Below, piece after piece: positions 12,951-24,400 of a stretch of DNA of 64,000 nucleotides. Origin of the DNA: Cladochytrium replicatum. Its lineage: Eukaryota; Chytridiomycota; Chytridiomycetes; Cladochytriales; Cladochytriaceae. The DNA is taken from NCBI GenBank assembly GCA_025526935.1, contig JAHLKD010000024.1:434001-498000 (forward strand). Reading direction: 5' to 3'. The stretch's first letter is position 1. The number at the start of each line of letters is the position of its first letter. Below the pieces are notes generated by a model. That model was not told the origin of the DNA. It made no database searches and saw only the letters and a list, made by a program, of their open reading frames with translations. Position numbers and translations under genes: made by a program.

Positions 12951-14215
12951 ATGTCGTACGGATCCCTCACTCCCGATCAACAGGCTGCTCTCAAGGAGCT
13001 CGCCACAGCTACTTCAGCCCCTATCGCTGCCCTCGACGCTCCCGCCCGTGTTCTCTGGGGCGTCGATCTCTCCGATGTGAACCCGGACTCCATTTCCAAG
13101 AAGCACGCCGTTGTCTTCCTCAAGTTCCTGCGTGCTCGTGAATTCCGTGTCGCTGATGCAAAGGACATGCTGGTCAACACTCTGAACGTGAGTTTGAATG
13201 TGTCGCATGTAGGTTTTGAGTATTTCCTGACCTTCTGGATCATCTTTAATTGCAGTGGCGAAAAGAGTTTGACATGAAAAAGTTGGAGGATGAAAAGTTC
13301 TCTTCCGTTTTCAACGACCTTGGTCTTATCTATGGTACTGATAAGAACGGGAAGCCGATCACTTACAACTTCTACGGGTGAGCCTATTGCTTCAGTGGAA
13401 GAATATGTAATGACAGTTTCTTTGCAGCTCGATTGGCCAGGAAGAGATTTACAACAACCCGGAAAAGTTCCTTCGCTGGCGCATCCAGTTGATGGAGAAG
13501 GCCATCGCGCTGCTCGACTTTGAGAATGGTCTTGAGACTGTTACCCAGGTCCACGACTATGAAGGTGCCAGCTTATTCTTGGACAAGCGCATTAAGGCTG
13601 TCAGCACACAGATCATCAAAATCTTCCAGGACCACTACCCCGAGATGTTGGAGAAGAAGTTCTTCATTGGTATGCAAATCTCAAAGATCATTAAGAACTC
13701 TGTTTTCTAACCCTCAAATATGAAGGCGTCCCGACGTTGATGGAGTACCTCTTCTCCCTCTTCAGCTCCTTCGTCTCCAAGGCCACCCGCGACAAATTCA
13801 TCGTTGTCAGCAAAGCCCGCACCCGCGCGACCCTCCTCGAACACATTGCTCCCAACCAGCTTCCCGCACGCTACGGTGGCTTCGATGGGAGCGCAGACAC
13901 AAACGCCGAGGACCAGATCCACCAGATCATCATTAAAGCCCGTGCAGTCGAGAGGGTAGAGGTCCCCGTCATTAAAGGCGCAACCGTTGCATGGGAGTTT
14001 GCTACGCTCAAGGACGATGTTGCGGTCAGCGCCCGTATTGAGAATGCTCAGGGCGAGGTTGTGGAATCTGAGGGCGACAAGGACGCGGTTCGCTCGGATG
14101 GCGGCAAGGGAAAGATCGTTGCCGGAGCTGACGGAACGTTCATCATTTCGTTCGACAACTCCTACTCGCTCGTCACTGAGAAGACGGTGCTCTACCGCAC
14201 CACTATTAAGGCCTA
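12951..14215 (+). CDS. CRAL-TRIO (Sec14-like) lipid-transfer protein with C-terminal GOLD-like domain
   Basis: Four exons from the ATG at 12951 (MSYGSLTPDQQAAL). The CRAL-TRIO N-terminal helices are seen in KKHAVVFLKFLRAREFRVADA. After an intron the sequence resumes at WRKEFDMKKLEDEKF and GLIYGTDKNGKPITYNFYG; after a second intron at SIGQEEIYNNPEKFLRWRIQ and the core VTQVHDYEGASLFLDK. A third intron precedes GVPTLMEYLFSLFSSFVSKATRDKF and the HIAPNQLPARYGG motif that closes the lipid-binding lobe. The last about 85 residues (VEVPVIKGATVAWEFATLKDDVAVSAR, ending VLYRTTIKA) look like a GOLD beta-sandwich, as in patellins and SEC14L proteins. Probable role: phosphoinositide or lipid transfer in trafficking. 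Ligand specificity cannot be read from the sequence. Confidence 0.88.
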
Positions 14216-14831
14216 AGTTTGTTTCTTTGTTTATGCTTTTGTATTTTGCCTTTTTTCTGCCTTTTTCTATGTATTGATTTCTTGGTTGTCTGGGTTGAAT
14301 GGCTCTCGACTGATAATATGACCCGCATTGTCAGATTTACTAGAAGGTAGACACGTATTAGAAAGCTAAGTCTCATCAAGTAACACTTTGAAGGATTAGC
14401 CGAAACCCAGACAAAGGCCAGGCCACCTTGCCGACAAGGGATATGGTCTGACCATCCCGTACACCCTGCATCTTAATATTATTGATGTATGGATAGATTA
14501 TGTCAAGCAAAACATTCAACTGTATGGAGAAAGGGAGTTTGTATTAAAAGAACCCTCCCTACCAGCCTGTTGAACACATAAGTGACGATTAAACACCTAG
14601 CATTAAAAAAAAGCCAAGAATGCCCAACAAACACATCAAATGCGCTCAAGCAACATTCTACAAACAACCCAGATCCTCTCCACAACGAGTCTTGCGTATT
14701 CCACTTAGCTAGTCCCAAACCCAGCCCAGCCTCGCCCAACGGATGCAAACGATTGTAACCGTACCGGTCGTCGTCGGTAACCGGCGGCAAGACAGACGTA
14801 GATGCTCGACGACATAGCAAGAAACGAAGTA
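14216..14831. other. Intergenic, no gene seen
   Basis: Downstream of the Sec14-like gene. Small ORFs on the minus strand run into the adjacent dispersed repeat and have no recognisable domain. Nothing else was found. Confidence 0.4.
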
Positions 14832-15402
14832 GGTGAGCTGAAAGGTTTTGAGCGTCTTTTGACTGCGTGATACACACCGTGTTTTGGGGGAAGAGACCAG
14901 AGAGCCACGATCCGGAAAAGCTCGCGGTTCCAATTGGCAATCACTGTGCCACTAACCTCGAACTAGAACAACATGCTCAAGGGATTGTGGAACGAGAGAG
15001 AAGTTGCCGGGATCGGGTCTTGTTGACTTGATTGGACATTCAAGCTTGTCGTGGGCAGAGGTTGGCAGGAGAGACAAAGATAGCGAGATGAAAGTTAGTG
15101 GAAGTTGTACATTCCAATGTGTTAGAAAGGGACCAACGATATTGTCAGCGAGGAGATGACCGACTTGGACTTAGGTGACCTGACGACTTGCCTTGAGAAG
15201 ATCAAGGTGAGGGATCGAAGATTTGCACCGAAAGTGCGAAAGGGCCACGCCAACAAAGAAGATTTTGAAGGAGGGCTATTGAGATGTTAGTGAGACTCAA
15301 GTGATTTAAACGGAAGAAACACCACCATTGATCTTGCAAGAACGTCGCGACGGCAGAAGATCTCTAAAACACAGCACCAATACATTCGGACCCACTCTGT
15401 GT
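14832..15402 (+). repeat. Dispersed repeat R, copy 1 (inverted relative to copy at 38.9 kb)
   Basis: About 571 bp that matches the reverse complement of 38919-39482 along its full length. Shared landmarks include GGTGAGCTGAAA at the left, CCAACGATATTGTCAGCGAG in the middle (GACCAACGATATTGTCAGC) and ACATTCGGACCCACTCT at the right. The copies differ by scattered substitutions and small indels. No terminal inverted repeats or clear target duplication are visible. Short peptides read from the two copies are similar (LPIGTASFSxxWLSGLFPQ), but no long ORF is conserved, so a non-coding or non-autonomous element is more likely than a gene. Confidence 0.8.
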
Positions 15403-15771
15403 CCTTTACTTATCCGATAGCCCTCCGTAAAGTAGCACTGGCTCGTCTGTCTGCCCCGTATGCGATGGTTTGGTGGGATTTTCGGCGGGGTGTAAATATC
15501 GTGACAATAAGAGATCCTGCCTGTTTAGGAAGGTGCGCTTTGGGGTTGATGAACAAGTTAAAACGAGTGAAGGTGTGGCAGAAAAGAACGGACGGAAATT
15601 AATTGCACTCTTCCCAATACCGTATGCACTGAGAAGATGAAAATACCTACCGCTGTTCATCTGGGATGGATTCCTTATAAATAGCATAAACCGTAAATTA
15701 TCGCTTTCATTTTTTCAACAGAGTTCAAGAAGTTCCTTGCTTGAGATTAGTATGAGCTTCTCTAACTATAC

Positions 15772-16341
15772 TCAAACCAGGTCTTGGACACAGAAACTCA
15801 CGATTGGATTATCGGGGGAATGAGAGGTTCCGTGAAATTCGAAGGCATCTGGAGCGGAGAGCTTGTCTTGGTTTGATCGAAAGGCCGAGAAGAGTGGAGT
15901 TGAGCATGCGTGGATATCCCGAAAACAAGTGTTCGGACCTTGGACCCGAAGAGGAGAAAGATCTATATTAGCTTGTATCGAATACTCAGCGACAACATAT
16001 AAATGCTGCCACCGATGTTCGCGAAGCCATTCTTTCAGCATACGCACCAAATGACCAAATTGAGACCATGTCAGGTTCTGGAGATGGTCCATTGATGATA
16101 AAACGGAGTTGGGGTCGATTTCCATCGCAGCCTGGCCGTGATCCCCGCGATCGGTTGGTCCAGTGCTGAGTGGGTCGCCTGCCCTTTCATCTCCACTTGC
16201 CAGCGAGATGGTCCGTGTGTGGGGAGCTCTACGGGACCCCATACGCTCATTCTGCGAGCGGCGCACCGGAGCGCATTTTCTCTGGTTGTTGTGAGAATTT
16301 TTTGATTTAGACGTTGCACTCGGTTTGGGTTGTAGTTGCAA
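15772..16341 (-). CDS. Uncharacterised ORF, weak candidate gene
   Basis: A 189-codon open stretch; the first codon is TTG, and the first ATG in frame encodes MGSRRAPHTRT (near 16240). The middle has an amphipathic helix region (WSQFGHLVRMLKEWLREHRWQHLYVV) and no low complexity, which favours real coding. No domain was recognised and no intron evidence was found. It lies next to repeat R copy 1 and could be part of a decayed gene. Function unknown. Confidence 0.3.
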   Translation of the reverse strand: MQLQPKPSATSKSKNSHNNQRKCAPVRRSQNERMGSRRAPHTRTISLASGDERAGDPLSTGPTDRGDHGQAAMEIDPNSVLSSMDHLQNLTWSQFGHLVRMLKEWLREHRWQHLYVVAEYSIQANIDLSPLRVQGPNTCFRDIHACSTPLFSAFRSNQDKLSAPDAFEFHGTSHSPDNPIVSFCVQDLV

Positions 16342-17224
16342 TTTTATGTGTTCTTCGCTGGTGGATCTGGTTTATTTGTGTCACACTACAGATCGCCAAG
16401 ACCCACTCTTCGCTATTTGTTTCGTGTCTTCTTTCCTGAATCCCTTCGCTAAAGGATGCGCATCCGAGTACTCGCTGCTCTAGGGGTTCGACTCCACTAC
16501 TTAAACCATGGTAAAGTGGAACCGATTATTCATATCTCCAATTGTTCCGATATCCCATCTTATTTTTAGTCTGATTGATTTATGACGTTGTGTATGAGCA
16601 ATAAAATATCCTATTTTCTGTCCCAATATGATCTCCGCGAATCAATTCACTCTGCGTTGTGTACGGGAAAGTCTCTCCTACTTGAATAAGTTTGTGAACT
16701 CTGTTGAGCCTTCGCTCTTGCAAAAATGCCAAGATACCTCTCCTTGCATGCATATTGTCCAAAAGTTTCATTGAAAATCCTCACACCTTTCTTGATGTTA
16801 CTCTGCGACATCTGGAATTGTTATCCACAATCTAGGTCGCTGTTAGGGTACCACAACGTCATAGTTATGGATACTCTTCAGTTGCTTCGAAGTAGATGCT
16901 GTTTAGATTCTAATACAGGGATTCCTCGTGGAACGATGTACGATTCCACAGACACATCGTTGTTGACTGACTTTCGTCTTCTGTGTTACAAGTATGACGC
17001 GGTCGTCTGTGATACAATTAAAATAGATAAACTGCACCGCCACTCCACGGACCCTGTGCACCGCTGCCAAATTTTCATCCCTTCTGTTTATTTTGCACCG
17101 TATCGGCAAACACACGAAGGGTTGGTGTTGCTCTTCGAACACCTGTGTCCGTCATTTGCTTGGAGATGCTCTTGGAGAAACGTGCGTGAATTCATCAAAT
17201 CTCTGTGAAAGCAACAGTCGGCCC
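16342..17224. other. Intergenic, no gene seen
   Basis: About 880 bp with stop codons in all frames beyond short ORFs. A GGGGTTCGACTCC box near 16485 resembles a Pol III B-box, but no tRNA folds around it. Presumably the promoter of the WSC-like gene. Confidence 0.4.
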
Positions 17225-18718
17225 ATGCGAAGCGCACTATCGGGAAAGCCATGCTGGCTTGCGTTGAGCAAGCAGCTCACTATAACAGCCATTATCGCAT
17301 TTTTACTTCTGTCTCCTTCCAATGCTGCTGACACCGATGCTGAACCTAACACCGAAGTTGACTACATGCCGGTACCAAACGGGTGCCTGCAAGCAGCAAG
17401 GTCAATCGCCGCGACTGCAGCTTGGGTGATAGCCATTGTACCTGGTGACGATCCGAACCGAGATTCGGGAAAGTTCTTTGTCTCCGATCCTGTTCCGCTA
17501 GGACGTCTTTCAGTTGCGGAGTGTGCAGACACTTGTGCCATCAAGAAAAACACAACACTATTTGCTATCTTTCCATCTTCCGACTCTCCAGACTCCACTG
17601 CAGGATGTGCCTGCCTGAAGAAAAGGCCGAATGTTCCATCGTTGCTCTCTTGCAACTTGGAGTGTCCGCTTGGAGAAAGCTCCGATTGGCCGTGTGGAAA
17701 TGTCTCTCCAACCAACTCAAGTGTAGTGAATGGCTACGCTTTCTATTCTATTAAGGAAATCACAAAATCTCGACCTGTACCATCAGTGTCGCCCTCGCCT
17801 ACAACTCCGCGTAACTTCATTGGAAATCAGCCAATATCGAGAACAACCACAACGGACATCACCACAACAACGTCAAACCCTTCCCTGCAAACATCTTCTG
17901 TGGAATCTTCGAAGCCTACTGCAACGGCTCGAACCGTCACAGCAGCGGCCGCACTTGTTCTTCCGAATCAGGGGGCTGCCTTCCAAGTTTCAAATGCCGC
18001 AGCTCAGCCTGCAACGACAACTCGGGCAGGTTCGAATCCTAGCAGTGAACAATCGAATGCTGCTGGTATCGATCCCAACTTAATTTCGTCCGCAGGAGGA
18101 GGAGTAAATGAAGGGACCTCAGATGGAGCCAAACCTGACGTTGGTGGGAATTCATTGGCTCTGCCCCTTGCCATTTCCGTTCCGCTTTTGTTTCTGGTGG
18201 GCTTGCTGACAGTCACCTTAATGCGACGCCGACGTCCAACTCAAAGCGCAAAGGGTCGCAGTCTTGAGGAAGCCAATCCTTCGAATCGACGAGTTTCCTT
18301 CCCAGCTGGACTACCCCCGCCTCCTCGTGCAATTGCTCGTGTTCGCTCTGAAGATCTAATGGGATCGGTTTACTCCATACCCTTCTCGGGGACCGAGTCC
18401 GTCACGTCGAGCATCCGCTTTTCGAATGCGTTCACATTCTTCCAGGGCGGTACACTGAGATCCGAGGGATCCGAGGAAAGGCTCAGTGAGAGGGGAAGCT
18501 TCCGGCACTCCCCTCAGACACCAGGGTCATTGAGCCTCAGGCGGGCCGAGGAACCTGAAGATCCAGCGGAAATTGCGGGCCCAGAACCCCCACCAATTCG
18601 CAGAGCGTACACGGGGTTAGTGTCGAACCTGGTAGTAGTGAGCCCGAGTCCGACCTCACCAGTCATGATTGGGCATTACGGCAGCACACCAGAGATCTTG
18701 TCTACTGACAAACATTAG
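17225..18718 (+). CDS. WSC-like single-pass cell-surface protein (wall stress sensor type)
   Basis: Single exon, 497 aa from the ATG at 17225; an in-frame upstream extension to 17093 lacks an ATG. Residues of about 14-36 form a signal peptide (LTITAIIAFLLLSPSNAADT). Residues of about 55-180 hold a Cys-rich region with the spacing of a WSC-type domain (VAECADTCAIKKNTTLFAI, AGCACLKK, CNLECPLGESSDWPCGNV, AFYSIKE). A long Ser/Thr/Pro-rich region, likely O-mannosylated, follows. The transmembrane segment ALPLAISVPLLFLVGLLTVTL sits near residue 320 and is stopped by MRRRRPTQ; a cytosolic tail of about 155 residues completes a Wsc/Mid2-like sensor layout. Such proteins signal wall stress through Rho1/PKC. 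The domain name is inferred from Cys spacing and topology. Confidence 0.72.
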   Translation: MRSALSGKPCWLALSKQLTITAIIAFLLLSPSNAADTDAEPNTEVDYMPVPNGCLQAARSIAATAAWVIAIVPGDDPNRDSGKFFVSDPVPLGRLSVAECADTCAIKKNTTLFAIFPSSDSPDSTAGCACLKKRPNVPSLLSCNLECPLGESSDWPCGNVSPTNSSVVNGYAFYSIKEITKSRPVPSVSPSPTTPRNFIGNQPISRTTTTDITTTTSNPSLQTSSVESSKPTATARTVTAAAALVLPNQGAAFQVSNAAAQPATTTRAGSNPSSEQSNAAGIDPNLISSAGGGVNEGTSDGAKPDVGGNSLALPLAISVPLLFLVGLLTVTLMRRRRPTQSAKGRSLEEANPSNRRVSFPAGLPPPPRAIARVRSEDLMGSVYSIPFSGTESVTSSIRFSNAFTFFQGGTLRSEGSEERLSERGSFRHSPQTPGSLSLRRAEEPEDPAEIAGPEPPPIRRAYTGLVSNLVVVSPSPTSPVMIGHYGSTPEILSTDKH

Positions 18719-19226
18719 AGGAACCACACTGATTCTATCGGTAATTTTGTTCATCCTGTGAACGGTATTTTTGGGAGATTCACCCTTGTTGATATTGAAT
18801 TGTACCATCATTCCATCCGTCCTTCTTTCCTCCCAAGCTTACTTTGCAGAGTGTTTGCAGTACATGTTGGTTCTCTTGCTTTTTGCACCCCGGCGGTAAT
18901 CGGTGTTCCCTTTGATCTTTGCCCTTTGCCCGCACTTAAACCTAGAACGTACGTGCATCTTTTTTTTTTTCAACAGCTGTGTTGAGTGAGTAGAAATGCA
19001 GCAATCGAGAGCAATATACTTTTTCTTAAAAAAAGCCAAACGCGCTCAGCTGGCTTGGTTACCTTTTCTGCTCTGTGACTATCGGAGACTCTACGAGATC
19101 ACTTCGCAACTCTACTTTTCGGTTTGGAATCGGGGGAAACTCGTCTGGACACATCCGCTATTATCCAGGCTTCCTATCAGACACGTCATCATCCTCGCCT
19201 TGTGAACACAGCATTTTTCGACCGAA
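18719..19226. other. Intergenic between WSC-like gene and CCT5
   Basis: About 500 bp with AT- and T-rich tracts and no ORF of note. It carries the terminator of the upstream gene and the CCT5 promoter by position. Confidence 0.35.
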
Positions 19227-19624
19227 ATGAGTGCAGGTACCTTGTTGTGCTGGGAGACTTCTTCTTTCCTGCAGCAGTTTATTCCTGCGTCGAACTATTC
19301 GAGTGGCGGAATTGTGCCTTGAACAAAGACTCACCGTTTTCTTTCATCCGCAGTATACGCACAGGACGAGTACGGACGACCGTTCATAATCGTTCGAGAG
19401 GGAGAGAAGAAGTCTCGAAAGTCAGGTCTTGAGGGTCAAAAAGTACGAGACAATTGGTGAAATGGTTCGGAAGTGATGTGCTGACAAATGTTCGAAACAA
19501 GTCGAATATTCTCGCGGCACGGACTGTGGCAAACATCTTGAAAACGTCGCTCGGACCACGCGGGCTCGATAAGATCTTGATTTCGCCAGATGGTGATATT
19601 ACAGTGACCAATGATGGTGCAACA

Positions 19625-19665
<41 letters not shown>

Positions 19666-21347
19666 CCTCGTGCAACTTTCAAAGTCGCAAGATGATGAAA
19701 TCGGCGATGGTACGACGGGCGTTGTCGGTAAGAAAGGAGTTTACCGTGGCGAAACAGACCCACTAAATTTTCACAATTCAGTACTCGCTGGCGCTCTATT
19801 GGAACAGGCGGAATCACTGTTGGATCGTGGAATTCATCCAATCCGTGTCGCTGACGGTTTCGAGCGAGCCTGCACAGTTGCAGTGAATCATTTGGAGAAA
19901 GTCGCCGATGTTATTCCGGTTGGAAAGGAGAATACAGATACTCTTCTGCGGGTTGCGAAAACCTGTCTAGGTTCCAAGATGTATGTATTTATAGTGATAT
20001 TCATGGCCCCCGTGGAATTTAATTCGTTCGCTCCCAGCGTGTCGAAATGCCACGATTTGTACGCCAAAATGGCAGTGGATGCCGTTCTTTCGGTTGCAGA
20101 CATGGAACGCAAAGATGTAGATTTTGAACTTATCAAGATCGACGGCAAAGTCGGCGGCTCTCTGGAGGACGCAAAGCTCGTGTATGGTGTGGTTGTTGAC
20201 AAGGATATGTCCCACCCTCAGATGCCTAAGGAGATTCGAGATGCCAAGATTGCCATCCTCACTTGCCCGTTCGAACCCCCAAAGCCAAAGACAAAGCACA
20301 AGCTTGATATCACATCTGTTGAAGAGTTTAAGGCACTTCAGGCTTACGAGAAAGAGAAGTTTGAAGAGATGGTCCGGCAGGTGAAGGATGCTGGAGCAAA
20401 CTTGGTGATTTGTCAGTGGGGTTTCGACGACGAAGCAAACCACCTGCTATTGCAGAACAAGTTGCCAGCTGTACGATGGGTTGGAGGACCTGAAATCGAG
20501 GTAGGAATATTGTCCAATTTCTTTGAACTTGATTGACCATTTATTCACTCCAGCTAATCGCTATTGCAACAAACGGTCGCATCGTTCCTCGATTCGAAGA
20601 GCTCTCCAGCAAGAAGCTTGGAACCGCTGGTCTTGTTCGTGAAGTTGCCTTTGGAACAACGAAAGACCGAATGCTCGTTATCGAGGAGTGTGCCAACACT
20701 CGTGCTGTCACAATCTTTGTTCGAGGTGGAAACAAGATGGTAAACCACTCCAATAGTATTGGGGATTGAAACTAACCATGAAAATAACAGATCATTGACG
20801 AAGCCAAGCGATCGCTCCACGATGCCATCTGCGTCGTCCGCAATCTTGTCCGCGACAACCGCATTGTGTACGGTGGTGGAGCAGCAGAAATTGCTGCTTC
20901 ATTGGCAGTTGAAAAGGCTGCCGACGAAATCTCGTCCATCGAGCAGTATGCTATGCGTGCTTTTGCCGCAGCTCTTGACGCAGTCCCTCTTGCTCTTGCT
21001 GAAAACTCCGGATTCTCGCCCATTGAGACCCTTGCTGCTGTAAAGTCGCTGCAAGCAAAAGAAGGAAACTCAAGGTTGGGCATCGACTGCAATGCTACTG
21101 GCTCAAATGGTGGGTGGTAGAAGCATCTTGTCTAAGTCGAGCTCCTGAAATTCCTTTTCAGACATGCGAGAACAACATGTCTTTGATCCCCTCATCTCCA
21201 AGCGATCACAGTTGCTTCTGGCCACCCAATTGGTCAAGATGATTCTCAAGATCGATGATGGTAAGTTGTGATTGGAGGGAACTATAAACCAAGTTGAAAC
21301 CTAACACATATATCTTCCCAGTCATTATTTCTGGAGGAGACCAATAG
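19227..21347 (+). CDS. CCT5: T-complex protein 1 subunit epsilon (CCT5)
   Basis: Multi-exon. Exon 1 (19227-19236, MSA) joins exon 2 at 19354 to give [20 protein letters not shown]; a 59-nt intron (19443-19501) leads to [24 protein letters not shown]. The group II chaperonin ATP-binding motifs are present: TNDGATIL and [11 protein letters not shown]. The apical region [22 protein letters not shown] and [15 protein letters not shown] is diagnostic of the epsilon subunit, as is GSKIVSKCHDL formed across the intron near 19980-20038. The C-terminal ATPase half includes [20 protein letters not shown] and [10 protein letters not shown]. The last exon gives [10 protein letters not shown] and TAG at 21345-21347. 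It folds actin, tubulin and other substrates in the cytosol as part of the TRiC ring. The next gene starts only 60 bp downstream on the same strand. Confidence 0.96.
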
Positions 21348-21407
21348 TGTTTGTGTGCGTCCAAAAAATAATAAAAAATAGTGATCATTATTTTGCGCCA
21401 CAACTCG

Positions 21408-24400
21408 ATGTTTGAACAAGAGTCCGAAATTCCTCCCAAATGGCCGAACGGCCCAACGATCACCGTCTTCAAGCACAAATGGTATCCGAAATTCACTGAA
21501 AAGAAGATTTCTGCTTTAATTATGATCATACATAGGTCTGGCTTCCGTGCCGTCTTTGCAAATGTTGCCACTCCGCTGTGCTCTGCAGCAGTCGTTGTCC
21601 CAACATTCTCGTCCGATGATAAAGGACTCCCGCACACACTGGAGCACCTTATCTTCACCGGATCACAGAATTTTCCCATGCGTGGCTACCTGGACAGCCT
21701 TGCGATTCGTTGTTTGTCAACTGGAACAAATGGTGACTATTCAATGAGTGACATCCGATCATGTTGACGCTAAAATGATGAATATGATGAAACCAACAGC
21801 TTATACTACGGAAGATCACACAGCTTACACCATATCAACAGCCGGTAATCCAAGCACTATGGGTATTTTTCGCATTGGGACTAATAAACGTTTCAGGATC
21901 TCAAGGACTGATCGATATGTTCAACGTTTTCTTGGATCATATATTACGTCCCACTCTTCGACCTAATCAGTTCCTTGCGGAAGTGGTTCATATTGATGGA
22001 AGTGCAAAATATCAGGGCGTCGTTTACTGTGAGGTAAGCTCAAGCGATTTGGGCCATTCCTTTGCACATGCCTATAATTGTCGTGGATAGATGGCGGGGA
22101 GAGAAAACACTGAGGGCGATCTGGTGGACCTCCACCTACGACGGCTTTTATATGACCGTAAAGGTGGACGATGTTTGACGGAGGTGTTGGCTGTTTTTCT
22201 AATTGCTTCAAGTTAGGAACATATGCGTTTGAGTGTGGCGGCTTAACCCCTGACATCAAGACGCTTACCAACGAAGAGATCAAATCCTACCACGAACGTT
22301 ACTATAACCTCAACAACATAACAGCAATCATTGCCGGTCGTGTCGACCAATCAGCGTTTCTGAGCAAATTGTGTGAGTACGACCTGATTGGTGCTCATTC
22401 GAACGGTGACCACTACATACCGCCTCCTTTCCCCGCTTTGGGCGTGGGACAGACGCATGAGAGCGTTGTATCAGATACGGTCAAGTTCCCTTCATCAGAC
22501 GCGGACGTTGGTTCGATCGCATACGCTTGGGTTGGACCTTCATCTTCTGATGTGTTTGAAATTGTCGCGATCGAAATCCTGATTAGATATTTATCCGACA
22601 CATCCGCGTCACCATTGTCGCAGGCATTTGTGGAATGTGCCAACCCTTACGCTTCGGAGCTAAATTTTGAGTTACGAGACTACTACCAGTCCGCGATATT
22701 TCTGTCATTCAGTGGGGTTAGCTATGTCGCGGAAGGAGAAGAAGAGGTAGTCGACGATGAACTTGATGCAGAAAAGGCTGTAGATGACGATGGCGATGAA
22801 GCATGGGAGGATGAAGACGTCGAAATGGAAGATGCGGATGATGATGATGACGACGAAGATGATGAGGAAGATGACAACGAGGATGATGGAGATGATGATG
22901 GTCAGGCAGATCATAAAGACCTATTCCAGCCCGGTGTCTTCTATGGTCGACTTCGTTTTTCATTGAACAGCGTGCGAGAGAACGGATTTAAAGACACTGC
23001 CGGAATTAAGGCGGCCATCTCGCGACATCGCCGAAAGTGGGTCGAACTCTTCGAGACTGGTACGTCCGCTCACCAACAAAAACAAAGCAGGACTCTGATC
23101 TTTGGGAATTTGCAGATCCGCTTGACGGAGTAGTGGGTTTACTGTTGCCAGACATCATCAGGAACAGTGCGAACCCGACAACCCGTGTTGACATTGGCTT
23201 GAGGACAGAGCTCTTTTCGATAATGGACCAGCTTGACCAAAAGGATGCTTCTTTTTGGATTGAACTCCTGGACAAATGGTTCCTTTCAACGCCACCGGTC
23301 GAATTGTTCTCTGTACCGGATCCAGCTGGCGCGAAGTTATTACAAAAAATGGAATCGGCAGAGCTGGAAGAGCGTGTCAGTACTTTGGGACCAGAAGGGC
23401 TTGAGAAACTCGACCGCAAAGTGAAAGAGTTCCTCGAGGAGAACCGAGTGAACTTGAGCCGCAAGGATCGTGGAGCTATGCCAAAGGTGGCCGACTTCTC
23501 AGGGGTAACGCAGCTTATCTCGAAAACGAGCTTGAAAAAGTTCTCTGATGATGGAGCAGCTATGCGTCCATTCAATGACGTCGAAATTATATTCACTGAG
23601 ACAGTGTTCTCCCATTTCCGAGTTGCTATTAACGTGGCGGAGAACGTCATCCCGGGGCATCTACGACCGTACTTCGTGCTTTTCCAAGAAAGTTTATTCT
23701 ATTGTGATCTCGACTTGCCAGATCAACTGGTTAAGTCTGTCGGTATGGGTCCTCACGTCGATTACAGAGACCTGGCGAAGAAAACTGCTGAGCTTTTGTG
23801 TTCAAACGAAGGTGAGAAGTGGTTCTCATATTATTGTAGTACGACCAATCATAGCCCTTGATAGCATCGATCGGTTTTGGCAATGATCTTTGGCATGCCG
23901 CTTGGCTAGGCGAGACATTTATGATTGGCGGAACGAGCAACCCGAAGGATACAGAGAAAATGGTTTATCTCCTTATTGCCATCCTGTGCTTTACAACTTT
24001 CACCGAGGAGCGAATCCTCACAATTGCAAAGAACCTGCTGAGTGAGCTTGTCGAAATTAAACGGAGCGGAGATGACATGCTTTCAGCGATTACGACTAGA
24101 ATATCCTCCTTTTCGTCCGGTTCGCAAAACGTGAAATTTAAGAAATCCACCAAGAAGGTCGGAAAGTCGAAGGCCAAAGTTCAGAAGAAAGCGACTTCAG
24201 ACTCAGCTGAGTTTGATTATACAAATGATATCTCGATCAGCGTACGTTTTCTCCCGTAGTCGATGAGAGTTGCTTATTTCCATTTCAGGTTTTTACGCAA
24301 GAGAAATTCCTTAAAGGTGTTATCAGTGCGATTAAGAATGGAAAGGGCAAAAAAGTGTTGGATGATCTAAACTCCTTGAAAGCGGCTATCCTTCTTCCCG

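Noticed and set aside
14503-14940. Minus-strand ORF of 145 aa overlapping repeat R copy 1
   Set aside because: Only the part inside the repeat is shared with copy 2, and frame conservation is short; no domain.
16440-16510. Possible tRNA (GGGGTTCGACTCC box)
   Set aside because: No acceptor or anticodon stem pairs around the box.
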